A program made the translations under genes and the position numbers. DNA of 42,761 nucleotides, taken from Desulfobacterales bacterium (GTDB lineage Bacteria > Desulfobacterota > Desulfobacteria > Desulfobacterales > SpSt-501). Below are positions 7,824 to 15,167 of this stretch, piece after piece; the first letter of the stretch is position 1; each line of letters begins with the position of its first letter. The notes beneath the pieces are model-generated. The model made no database searches. It was not told the DNA's origin and was given only the letters and a program-made list of their open reading frames with translations. Location of the stretch: assembly GCA_030834695.1 (NCBI GenBank), contig JAUQXK010000066.1:1-42761 (forward strand), written 5' to 3'.

Positions 7824-8819
7824 ATGTCAAAATGGTTGATTGCGGGAATCGCTGCCCTATTAGGCGCTGCCATGGTATTTGCGGCGGCGCCATCGCCGGA
7901 TGACACCGGAGTCATGGTGATAACCGCCCGCCATGTCAAAACACCGCCGGCCGGAATCGATGACCTTGCCTGGCAGGGCTTAGCTTCGGTTCAAATCCCG
8001 GTCGCGGGCCGCCTGGAGATGGCCGATGTCAAGGGAACCGTTTCTACAAAAGCCTTATTTTCCGACGACGAACTTTACTTCCTCCTTAGCTGGGAGGATC
8101 CGACCTGCAGCACCATCAAGGAGTCTTGGCAATTCGAAGGGGGAAAATGGGTTCATCTCAAGGGGGACGAGGACCGAATAGCACTTCTGTTTGAGATCGA
8201 TCGGATCAACCAGTTTTCGTCCAAGAGCTGTACCGTGGTCTGTCACAGCCCAGCAGACCTGCCCCGGAGCCAGTGGAAGCTCGCCACCCGGAGTCCGTCT
8301 GAAAAGGGTGACCTCTGGCATTGGAAGGCGGCTCGGTCGGCGCCCTACCGGCACGCCGATGACGGCTGGCTCACTGTGGCCGGCACCCCCTCCGGATCTT
8401 ACCGTGAAACCGGCCGAAGATACGACGCGGGGGGCGGCGGAGATATCAAAAACGAAACGCCCGACGGTGCACGCCCGCTTTACATGCAGGACCCTGCGCG
8501 CAAACCGTCGGCGCCCGGCTTTTTGCTCCTGGAGGAAGCCGTCCCTATCAAGGACTACTCCATCTTCGAGGCGGGCGACGTGATATCCTATCGCCTCCCT
8601 GTGAAGCCTGTTGGATCACGGTTTGATGTAAAGGCCGACAGCCAGTACGCCGATGGCCGCTGGACGGTCATGCTGCACCGCAAGCTCAACACCGGTCAGG
8701 AAGACGATGTCGTCTTCGACGTCCGCAGGCGATTCAGCTTCGCCATCGCGGTTTTTGATGATTCCGGCGCCGACCACTCCAAGGCCACCCGCAGCCTGGT
8801 GTTGATCTTCAAACGCTGA
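7824..8819 (+). CDS. Ethylbenzene-dehydrogenase-type haem-binding protein 2
   Basis: 331 aa, a clear paralogue of the protein before cytochrome b. It has a signal peptide (residues 1-22, ending AAAPS), a matching LLFEIDRIN core, C136-TVV-C140-H141 (again CX3CH at the same place), GDLWHWKAARS at 162-172, and the same C-terminal region (FAIAVFDDSG). Conservation of the CX3CH and of the WHW region between otherwise diverged copies argues that both are functional. It ends the operon, with a strong terminator 18 bases downstream. The second copy may form a heterodimer with the first or pass electrons on to a soluble partner; neither can be decided from sequence. Confidence 0.85.
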   Translation: MSKWLIAGIAALLGAAMVFAAAPSPDDTGVMVITARHVKTPPAGIDDLAWQGLASVQIPVAGRLEMADVKGTVSTKALFSDDELYFLLSWEDPTCSTIKESWQFEGGKWVHLKGDEDRIALLFEIDRINQFSSKSCTVVCHSPADLPRSQWKLATRSPSEKGDLWHWKAARSAPYRHADDGWLTVAGTPSGSYRETGRRYDAGGGGDIKNETPDGARPLYMQDPARKPSAPGFLLLEEAVPIKDYSIFEAGDVISYRLPVKPVGSRFDVKADSQYADGRWTVMLHRKLNTGQEDDVVFDVRRRFSFAIAVFDDSGADHSKATRSLVLIFKR

Positions 8820-8837
8820 ATTGCCATGGCTCTTGAG

Positions 8838-8877
8838 AGGACAAAGCAGGCTTTCTGCATTGTCCTTCTTTTTTCTT
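8838..8877 (+). terminator. Rho-independent terminator of the Rieske-cytochrome b operon
   Basis: AGGACAA (8838-8844) pairs with TTGTCCT (8860-8866), and inside it GCAG (8846-8849) pairs with CTGC (8855-8858), with only an A/A mismatch between the two helices. The T tract TCTTTTTTCTT follows at once. It marks the end of the four-gene unit. Confidence 0.88.
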
Positions 8878-8897
8878 GATGGGTCGATTCGAATTTC

Positions 8898-10127
8898 TCA
8901 TTCATCGGCCGGCCCATCGGCGCGAGGATCTGGAGCGCAAACCGGCGCTGGTTGCGGAGCGCTGGTTTCAGCGGGCGGGGGTGGCATCAGGTGGCGGGGC
9001 ACGAACGCAAGGGTGGCCACCAGCGTGGGCACGACGGCACTCGCGATCACCGCGGCAACGAGAAATGAATACTGCTCCCGCGACACGATCCCGTTGGTCA
9101 ACCCGTAGATAGCCGAGATCGTCCCGAAAGTGAGCCCGGTCGACATCAGCAGGGTGTAAAACCAACGCTCGTTGCGCTCCTGCCGGAATTTCGCCACCAC
9201 GGGATACATCCCGAAAATCTTGCTCGCCACTTTACCTCCGAGAAGCAGCAGGAACACGAGAGGCCCGCCGACCACCACCGGCAGGGACACGAGCGAGCCG
9301 GCGCGGATAAAATAGAAGGGGGTCAGAAAGCCGATGGTCAGGGTGCGCATCCGGCGCACCCACAGACGGTCCTCCGCCGCCATGCCTGCCAGCACCATCC
9401 CGGCAATGTAGGCCGGCAGCACCGCCTCGCTCCCCGACCAAAGCGCCAGGGCGCCCAGCCCAAATAACACCAGCAGCACCCACTTGGCGCGGATGGCGGC
9501 CGTACGATAGGCGTAGCGCCGGCTGATGTGCTTTGTAAGAAACGGCAGCATACCGATCACCAAGGCGCTGACGGCCACAAAGACGACGGTCTTGTAAGTA
9601 AACGGCGCGAAAATAAGCCCCAGAGCAATCACCGTGCCCAGGTCGGTGACGAAACACGCCCCCAAGATCCCCATCCCGTACTCGGTGCGGTTGAACCCGG
9701 TTTCCAGCATGACGGCATAGACCACGGCCATCGACGTGGTGGAAAGGGCCACTCCGGCCAGCCAGCTCGCCCGCGGGTCCCACCCCAGCAGAAAATAAGC
9801 GATTGCGGCACAGCCCAGAAAGGGTGCGGCAAAGCTGAAGAGGCCGACCACGGTCACTTCCTTCCACTTGCTTCGCAGCACCGTCGGCTCGAGTTCCGCC
9901 CCGGCCAGAAACGTGAGCACCACGGCCCCGGATGCCGCCAGAAAGCGCAGCCAGGAGGCATCGGCGCATAGGGCACCGGGCCCGATAAAACGCTCCGCCA
10001 CGAAGCCCGCGACGATCCCCACGCAGATTTCAACCAGCGCCATGGACACCTTGAGGTGGTTGGCGACGATGGTGGCGACAACGGCCAGCGACAACCAAAG
10101 GGCGGCCAGGGTAAAAGTTTCGGCCAT
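8898..10127 (-). CDS. Cation/proton antiporter (CPA2/KefB-like)
   Basis: A 409-aa membrane protein with about 11-13 hydrophobic segments, of the monovalent cation:proton antiporter family. FLAGAELEP (about residue 88) is the familiar FLAGxELxx motif, and SWLAGVALSTTSMAV matches the TM4-5 region. The C-terminus is a short Pro-rich tail with no TrkA-N domain, so it resembles the short CPA2 or Na+/H+ exchangers. The start at 10127 is chosen from TAAGGAGAGC just upstream; the longer frame would add 52 residues that run into the DUF1232 gene. It lies 17 bases after the DUF1232 stop and probably shares its transcript. Ion specificity is not evident. Confidence 0.85.
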   Translation of the reverse strand: MAETFTLAALWLSLAVVATIVANHLKVSMALVEICVGIVAGFVAERFIGPGALCADASWLRFLAASGAVVLTFLAGAELEPTVLRSKWKEVTVVGLFSFAAPFLGCAAIAYFLLGWDPRASWLAGVALSTTSMAVVYAVMLETGFNRTEYGMGILGACFVTDLGTVIALGLIFAPFTYKTVVFVAVSALVIGMLPFLTKHISRRYAYRTAAIRAKWVLLVLFGLGALALWSGSEAVLPAYIAGMVLAGMAAEDRLWVRRMRTLTIGFLTPFYFIRAGSLVSLPVVVGGPLVFLLLLGGKVASKIFGMYPVVAKFRQERNERWFYTLLMSTGLTFGTISAIYGLTNGIVSREQYSFLVAAVIASAVVPTLVATLAFVPRHLMPPPPAETSAPQPAPVCAPDPRADGPADE

Positions 10128-10144
10128 CAAGCTCTCCTTAAAAA

Positions 10145-10537
10145 TCAGGGCGCTATGAAAAAACTCGCCAAATAGCGAACCGTTAGAACGAACAAGCCTA
10201 TCCAGATCAGAATGATGATGCCTCCGGCAACCCAATTCTTGGGTTTTCTGGCCTTCATAGTCAATGAGGCCTTCTCTCGGCAATCCCGCAGTACTTCTGC
10301 CGGAATCAGTTTTATCACCAGCGCGATGCCTAACGGAATCAGAATCAGGTCGTCCAGATAGCCGAGTACCGGGATGGGATCGGGAATCAGATCAATGGGA
10401 CTGAATGCATAGGCCACAACGACGATTGCAGCCAGCCGCGCATGCCAGGGCACCCTTCGGTCCTTGGAAGCGAGATAGAGCGCATACACTTCCTGCTTCA
10501 GCTTTCGTGCCCTTGCTTTCCAGCCTTCAAATGTCAT
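10145..10537 (-). CDS. DUF1232 (YkvA-like) membrane protein
   Basis: 130 aa. The family hallmark YAFSPIDLIPDPIPVLGY plus the LDD that follows is complete (about residues 43-63), flanked by a basic N-terminal helix and a second hydrophobic helix near residue 105-125. Function of DUF1232 proteins is unknown; they are small inner-membrane proteins often found near transporters. Here it is 54 bases after the NTF2-like gene and 17 bases before the antiporter on the same strand, so all three are likely one transcript. Confidence 0.85.
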   Translation of the reverse strand: MTFEGWKARARKLKQEVYALYLASKDRRVPWHARLAAIVVVAYAFSPIDLIPDPIPVLGYLDDLILIPLGIALVIKLIPAEVLRDCREKASLTMKARKPKNWVAGGIIILIWIGLFVLTVRYLASFFIAP

Positions 10538-10591
10538 TGCACTCCACCACTACATCGGGTCGGCGCTGGGATATGATATACAACAACAGGC

Positions 10592-11026
10592 CTACGGCTG
10601 TGATTTCGACCACACCGGCAGAAGGCGGACCCTCTGACCGTCGATTTCAAGCGTCGTCTTCGAATACGTCAGCTTCCGGATGATCTTGCCGCCCTCGAAA
10701 TGCAGCACATCGACCCCGCGGCGCTTCTCGATCCTGCCCTCGCAACCCGTTTCGATCGATGGCCACTCCAGCTGCCAGCGGTAGAGCACCTTCTGCTGGA
10801 GTTCGTCGATGAAGGTCTCCTCCTCGGTGAAGCGGAAGCCGCCGTGGCGGGCAAACCAGTCGGACCACGCCCGGCGCAGGTTGTCCTTTCCCTCCGCCTT
10901 CCCGCCGGTCCAATTTTCGAAAAAGACATCCTCGTGGAACAGTGCCACCACTCCGTCGAGGTCGTGGTCGGCCCAGGCCTGGTGCCACTGATGCAAAGCG
11001 ATCTCTATCTCTCTTCGTGAAAGCAT
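10592..11026 (-). CDS. NTF2/SnoaL-like protein
   Basis: A 144-aa protein with the cone-shaped NTF2/SnoaL fold pattern: an opening helix (REIEIALHQWHQAWADHDLD), then GVVALFHEDVFFENW, GKDNLRRAWSDWF, and beta strands ending with FEGGKIIRKLTYSKT. Members include isomerases, dehydratases and small ligand-binding proteins; no catalytic set can be picked here. It has no signal peptide. It is first in the run leading to DUF1232 and the antiporter. Function is open. Confidence 0.75.
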   Translation of the reverse strand: MLSRREIEIALHQWHQAWADHDLDGVVALFHEDVFFENWTGGKAEGKDNLRRAWSDWFARHGGFRFTEEETFIDELQQKVLYRWQLEWPSIETGCEGRIEKRRGVDVLHFEGGKIIRKLTYSKTTLEIDGQRVRLLPVWSKSQP

Positions 11027-11144
11027 GCGGCAGCCACCCCTTCCTTCCGGTCATTGGTAACCTTAGAGTCGTTTCCGTGCCACCTCAGTCGGTTCGAGTT
11101 TGTTGTTCCTTATTAAGGGTCTCATAATTGTCTTAACGTGGTCA

Positions 11145-11240
11145 TTCCGGCATGTTTTTAGCCGGAACCCAGTGAATTCAACCCGTTCTGGATGCCCCCG
11201 TATCGTGGTACGGGGCAGGCTTATCAAGCCTGCCCCGGAG
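11145..11240. repeat. Cluster of three palindromes
   Basis: Three perfect inverted repeats lie within about 95 bases: TTCCGGC-N9-GCCGGAA (11145-11167), CCCCGTA-N6-TACGGGG (11196-11215) and GGGGCAGGCTT-ATC-AAGCCTGCCCC (11212-11236). The second and third share the GGGG at 11212-11215, so they are alternative structures. They fill the 307-base gap between the NTF2-like gene and the EamA gene, where no gene is seen. This looks like a composite of dispersed palindromic repeats; it may also end transcription of the EamA unit. Confidence 0.55.
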
Positions 11241-11333
11241 ATCATTGATCCGGGGTCCGGCATGACGGTACTATTTCGAGACGATTAATAAGATCCGAAA
11301 GGCAGGGCGCGGCGGTCTCGCACTCAGGATCGA

Positions 11334-12224
11334 TTACGGTTTTAGGTGCCTCTCGCTGCGATAGGTGGCGATAATCCCGGCTGAACACGTGATCACCGCT
11401 CCGACCAGCGTCAACCCGTCCATCGTCTCGCCCCAGAAAACCCAGCCGATGATGGCGGCAAAGACCACGTTGCCGTAGTTAAACGGCCCCACCTGTCCGG
11501 CCGGCGCCAGGCTGTAGCCCTTGGTCAGGCACATCTGGGCCATGATCGCCAATACGCCCATCACGCAAAGCGCCCAGAGCATGTGGCCTGTTGGGTCTTG
11601 CCAGGCCCATATGAGCGGAACAGCGGAAACGAGAGTGCCGAACAACGTAAAATAGAACACGACGCGCACGACCGGCTCGGTGACGGTCATGCGGCGGATG
11701 CCCACGATGGCGAGCGCCGCCAGCAGGCCGCTCGCAAGCCCCACCAGCCCGGCCGCTTGAAAAAGGCCAAGGCCCGGCTTGAGCACCAGGGCGATGCCGA
11801 CGAAGCCGACGGCCACCGCGATTTTGGTTTGACGGCTGACCGGCTCCTTCAACCAGAGCCATTCGATGATCGGGATGAAGATCGGCAGCGTGTAGCAGAG
11901 CAGCATGGCATCGGCAAGCCGCAACAGTTTCAACGCGATGAAAAAGCAGTACATGGCGCCCAGACCAGCCGCGGCCCGCAGCAGGTGCAGGTGCGGGCAG
12001 TTGGTCTTGAGGCTCAGGCCCCGATGGCGGAACTTCAACCAGGGGAGCAAAAGCGCCATGGCTACCGCATTGCGGAAGAAGACGATAACCTCGGTCGGCA
12101 GGTCCGCCGATGCGGCTTTCACGAGGGCTCCAACCCCGGAAAACAGCAGGGCTGAGGCGAGCACCAGCAGCCCACCCGCAACGGGCCGGCTGCGGCGGGG
12201 AGTCTGTAAGGTCAAAGGCTGCAC
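11334..12224 (-). CDS. EamA/DMT-family transporter
   Basis: 296 aa with ten hydrophobic segments arranged as two EamA repeats, the pattern of drug/metabolite exporters (for example YdcZ/RhaT/amino-acid exporters). Signals include VIVFFRNAVAMALLLPW in the first repeat and AGQVGPFNYGNVVFAAIIG with FWGETMDG in the second, a strong EamA signature. The GTG at 12224 is preferred: the longer open frame overlaps the neighbouring oxidoreductase gene and would add a non-homologous 140 residues. It follows the amino-acid dehydrogenase genes, from which a palindromic repeat separates it, so export of a related metabolite is plausible but unproven. Confidence 0.83.
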   Translation of the reverse strand: MQPLTLQTPRRSRPVAGGLLVLASALLFSGVGALVKAASADLPTEVIVFFRNAVAMALLLPWLKFRHRGLSLKTNCPHLHLLRAAAGLGAMYCFFIALKLLRLADAMLLCYTLPIFIPIIEWLWLKEPVSRQTKIAVAVGFVGIALVLKPGLGLFQAAGLVGLASGLLAALAIVGIRRMTVTEPVVRVVFYFTLFGTLVSAVPLIWAWQDPTGHMLWALCVMGVLAIMAQMCLTKGYSLAPAGQVGPFNYGNVVFAAIIGWVFWGETMDGLTLVGAVITCSAGIIATYRSERHLKP

Positions 12225-12253
12225 GGATGGTGATTCCGAAAAACCTTCATTTT

Positions 12254-12272
12254 CCCCCTTTGAAAAAGGGGG
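12254..12272. repeat. Small palindromic repeat CCCCCTTT/AAAGGGGG
   Basis: CCCCCTTT (12254-12261) and AAAGGGGG (12265-12272) form a perfect hairpin with a GAA loop, followed by a GGGGGATTTT run. It lies between the oxidoreductase stop and the EamA start. A related, degraded sequence (runs of C, then AAAGG, then AAAGGGGAAAAAG) is at about 19698-19736. Both look like members of a widespread intergenic repeat. Confidence 0.45.
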
Positions 12273-12309
12273 CAGGGGGATTTTAAAGCAACTTCCTCTT
12301 GCTGAGGCT

Positions 12310-13716
12310 TCACGGCCCCTCTCCGGCCAGCGTGCCGAGGTAGACCGGTTTGACCGGGACGCGAACGGATGGCAGGGGAACGTGTGCAAGCGGTTTCCCG
12401 GTGAGCGCCGCCAGCACGTCGAGCAGAATGATCTTGCAGGTGCTGCCCTGGCAGATCCCCATACCGCAGCGGGTGGCTTTCTTGATCGCAGCCGGCGTGT
12501 CGAAACCGTCGGCGACCGCCCGGCGGAGGTCTCCCAAATTGACGTCTTCGCAACGGCAGACGGGCACATCGTCGGGCAGGCTGCGCATCCATTCGGCCAT
12601 GTAGCCTGCCGCAAAGTCATATTGGGCATTGAAGTAGCGCGCAAAGACCATCTGCCTCCGGCGGGCCTTCTTGAGTGCTGAGATTTCTCGCCTCATGTTA
12701 ATGGAGTTGACTCGGGCCATGCGCTGCAGGATCGAAAATGCGGCAAGGCGTCCCTCGATTAGAGACTTGGCGGCTCCGCCGATGGCCGTGACCTCTCCGG
12801 CGGCATAAATTCCTTCGGCGCTGGTTTCGAGGTCCTCGTTCACTTTCACGACCCAGCCGCCCATCCCGGAGTTAAATGCCAGGCCGCAGCCGGCCAGCTG
12901 GGCCAGCTCGACATTGGCCGTAAAGCCGAATCCGATGCCAAGGCAGCCGGCCCGATAGGCCGTTTCGCTGCCGGGAATCACCACCCCCGAACGGTCAACG
13001 CGGGCCGCTACCACCTCGCGCAGGCCGTCGTGTCCCCGGGCCTCGATGATGCGGGTCGCGTTGCAGACGTCGGTCCCGGCCAGCCTCAACCGAGCCAGCA
13101 TAGCGCCGCCCAGGGCGAACTTGGCGGACTGCTGTACCAAAAGGCGGGGCGCCGGCATCCGTTTGGAAAACGGCGCCTCGTCCAAAACGGCGGGCACCCG
13201 GCCACCGCTCTTTTGAATGTCCCGGGCAACGGCAGTCAGGAAGAGTCCGGCGCCGGCCACCAGCGTCTCAGCTGCCGGAAGGATGCCGGACTGCTTGATA
13301 AGTATTTGGATGGCGCCGGTGGCAAGCACCCCGGGAAGCGTCCAGCCCTTAAATGGGACGAACCGTTCCCTCGCGCCGGTCGCCAGAAGGACATGATCGC
13401 AGCTGATGGCGGAAATTCCGCTGCTTTCATCCGCTACCAGAATCTCAAAGCCGGATTCTATGCCGAGCACTTCCGTACGGTTTACGATCTCAACCGAAGA
13501 TTGCGGCAACCGCTCGATCAGGCTCAACCCCCGATGTCTCACCGGGTCGAACCAGGATCGCCCCGCCTGCCGTCCGCCGCGCAGGTACTGACCGCCCGGG
13601 TGCAGGTTGTCGTCCAGCACCAGCACCTTCACGCCAAAGCGGCCCAGCACATCGGCGGCCGCCATGCCGGCGAGCCCGCCCCCGACAATGGCGACATTAA
13701 CGCGCTTAGCGACCAT
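12310..13716 (-). CDS. FAD/NAD(P)-binding dehydrogenase subunit with BFD-like [2Fe-2S] (HcnB/LhpE-like)
   Basis: 468 aa. The N-terminus has the FAD Rossmann motif AIVGGGLAGMAAA, and GEVTAIGGA near residue 310-320 is the second FAD-contact region. The C-terminus carries a bacterioferredoxin-associated-ferredoxin-like [2Fe-2S] site: Cys387 and Cys389 (CRC), then Cys417 and Cys422 (CGMGIC), with a further Cys427. This architecture is that of the large subunit in HcnABC, octopine/nopaline oxidases and D-hydroxyproline dehydrogenase. It overlaps the 2Fe-2S subunit gene by 11 bases, so the genes are coupled. The substrate is probably an imino or amino acid, not proven. Confidence 0.87.
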   Translation of the reverse strand: MVAKRVNVAIVGGGLAGMAAADVLGRFGVKVLVLDDNLHPGGQYLRGGRQAGRSWFDPVRHRGLSLIERLPQSSVEIVNRTEVLGIESGFEILVADESSGISAISCDHVLLATGARERFVPFKGWTLPGVLATGAIQILIKQSGILPAAETLVAGAGLFLTAVARDIQKSGGRVPAVLDEAPFSKRMPAPRLLVQQSAKFALGGAMLARLRLAGTDVCNATRIIEARGHDGLREVVAARVDRSGVVIPGSETAYRAGCLGIGFGFTANVELAQLAGCGLAFNSGMGGWVVKVNEDLETSAEGIYAAGEVTAIGGAAKSLIEGRLAAFSILQRMARVNSINMRREISALKKARRRQMVFARYFNAQYDFAAGYMAEWMRSLPDDVPVCRCEDVNLGDLRRAVADGFDTPAAIKKATRCGMGICQGSTCKIILLDVLAALTGKPLAHVPLPSVRVPVKPVYLGTLAGEGP

Positions 13717-13996
13717 CGGTGGCGACCTCCATACCCTCGCGCACCTCTGTCATGCAAGCGCGCCGGTCGGGCAAGCCGTCCACGGTCACCCGGCATTCTT
13801 GACAAACCCCCATCCCGCAGAAGCCGCCCCGGGCGGTCTTGGCGGGGTTGTTGAACGAATGCCTCAATGTCCGGATGCCTGCGGCCAGCAATGCCGCAAA
13901 AAGCGTTTCGCCGGTGTAGGCCGCCACCGGGGCCCCGTTTACCCGGATCGTCACTCGCTTTCCGCGTCTCCGGCCCTTGATCCGCAAATCGCTCAT
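13706..13996 (-). CDS. [2Fe-2S] ferredoxin-like subunit (HcnA/LhpF-like)
   Basis: A 96-aa protein with one plant-type [2Fe-2S] domain: Cys60, Cys65 and Cys68 in CGMGVCQEC, and Cys81 in RACMTE. It has no signal peptide. This is the small iron-sulphur subunit of HcnABC/LhpBEF-type flavoprotein dehydrogenases, which moves electrons from the FAD subunits to the quinone pool or to a partner. Its start overlaps the preceding DAO-family stop by four bases (ATGA-type) and its stop overlaps the next start by 11 bases, which is tight translational coupling of the three subunits. Confidence 0.88.
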   Translation of the reverse strand: MSDLRIKGRRRGKRVTIRVNGAPVAAYTGETLFAALLAAGIRTLRHSFNNPAKTARGGFCGMGVCQECRVTVDGLPDRRACMTEVREGMEVATDGR

Positions 13997-15153
13997 GCTG
14001 CCCCCTCGTGAAAACGCTCCAGTCGGAAAGCGTCCAGAGGAAACCGGGTCCGGCCGATGGCGATCAGGTCGGCGATGAGCTCGCCGGTGATGGCCGAAAG
14101 TGCGATGCCGTCGCCCTCGTGGCCGGCGGCCATGATGAAGCCGTCCAGCCCCGCCACCTTTCCTAAAATCGGCAGGCCGTCCGGCGTGTATGGGCGCAGA
14201 CCGCCGAAGGTGCGAATCACCGGTATGCGCTGTAGGGCCGGAATGACCGGGACGATGCGGCTGGCGATCGTACGGATGCCGGCGAAGGTGGTGCGGCGGT
14301 CGAAGCCCACGAACTCGCGGGTCGAGCCGATCAGGATGTTGCCGCTATCGGCCTGCTCGAGCGAAAAGCCCATCCCGCCCCTCTCGGCGAGCTCCGGCTT
14401 GAACTTGGCAGCTACATACTGGGCGGAAATCAGGCAGTGCCGGATCAAGGGTGGCACCGCCGCCGTGACCAGGATCTGCCCGCGCCGCGGCGTGATGGGG
14501 ACCTCCAGGCCTGCCATCCGGCCGACATCGGCCGCCAGGGCCCCGGCGGCGTTGACGACGACGGGGGCGCTGATTCGGCCGTTATCGGTAAAAACCGCGA
14601 TGGTTTTACCCGCAGCCCTCTCGATCCCCTTGACCGCTTCGCCCATCAAAATCCGCGCCCCTGCGGATTTTGCAGTGCGAAGGAACGCGAACGTGAGCGC
14701 ATACGGGTTCACCTGGGAGTCCAGCGCCGAGAAGGTTGCCGCAATCACCCTCTGCGAAAGGCACGGCTCGCGGCGCCGGGCCTCATCTCCTTCGATCAGT
14801 TCCACACCGAGGCCGGTCCGGCGCTGCTCTTCTATAAATAGCCGCATGGCAGCCAGTTCGGCATCGCTTTCGATCAGGCACATGCCGCCGGGATTTTTGA
14901 ATTCGATGCCGTCGCCGAGGACATCGATCAACCCATCGAATCGCCTGCGGCTTTCCATGGCGAGCTTCAGGTGCAGGCCGGGCTTTTTGGACTGAAGGAA
15001 CACGAGTCCGTCGCAAGCCCCTGAGCTGCCGGCGGCTGGACTGCTCTTTTCGATGAGCAGCGGCTTGATTCCATGGCGGGTGAGATGAAACGCGATGGAA
15101 GCGCCGATGACACCGGCGCCGATGATCAGGACATCTGCCTTTGGGGGACTCAC
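13993..15153 (-). CDS. DAO-family FAD dehydrogenase subunit (HcnC/LhpB-like)
   Basis: 386 aa in the DAO (glycine oxidase/D-amino-acid dehydrogenase) family. The FAD motif IIGAGVIGASIA is near residues 8-19, followed by LLIEKSSPAAGSSGA. The C-terminal GLRPYTPDGLPILG and AAGHEGDGIALS are the usual FAD/substrate-closing motifs. It is the substrate-oxidising subunit of the three-part enzyme. A GTG start at 15153 is chosen because it lies 14 bases after the TRAP permease stop, behind AAGGAA; the upstream open frame runs inside the TRAP gene. Co-transcription with a TAXI/TRAP uptake system says the substrate is imported. Candidates are hydroxyproline, proline-like or other D-/N-substituted amino acids. 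Confidence 0.87.
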   Translation of the reverse strand: MSPPKADVLIIGAGVIGASIAFHLTRHGIKPLLIEKSSPAAGSSGACDGLVFLQSKKPGLHLKLAMESRRRFDGLIDVLGDGIEFKNPGGMCLIESDAELAAMRLFIEEQRRTGLGVELIEGDEARRREPCLSQRVIAATFSALDSQVNPYALTFAFLRTAKSAGARILMGEAVKGIERAAGKTIAVFTDNGRISAPVVVNAAGALAADVGRMAGLEVPITPRRGQILVTAAVPPLIRHCLISAQYVAAKFKPELAERGGMGFSLEQADSGNILIGSTREFVGFDRRTTFAGIRTIASRIVPVIPALQRIPVIRTFGGLRPYTPDGLPILGKVAGLDGFIMAAGHEGDGIALSAITGELIADLIAIGRTRFPLDAFRLERFHEGAA

Positions 15154-15167
15154 GGAGAACGTTTCCT

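Noticed and set aside
8898-10283. Antiporter start at 10283 (461 aa)
   Set aside because: The first 52 residues overlap the DUF1232 gene, and a strong ribosome site precedes the ATG at 10127.
12225-12644. Longer N-terminus for the EamA transporter
   Set aside because: The extension is the antisense of the conserved C-terminus of the FAD dehydrogenase subunit and does not look like transporter sequence.
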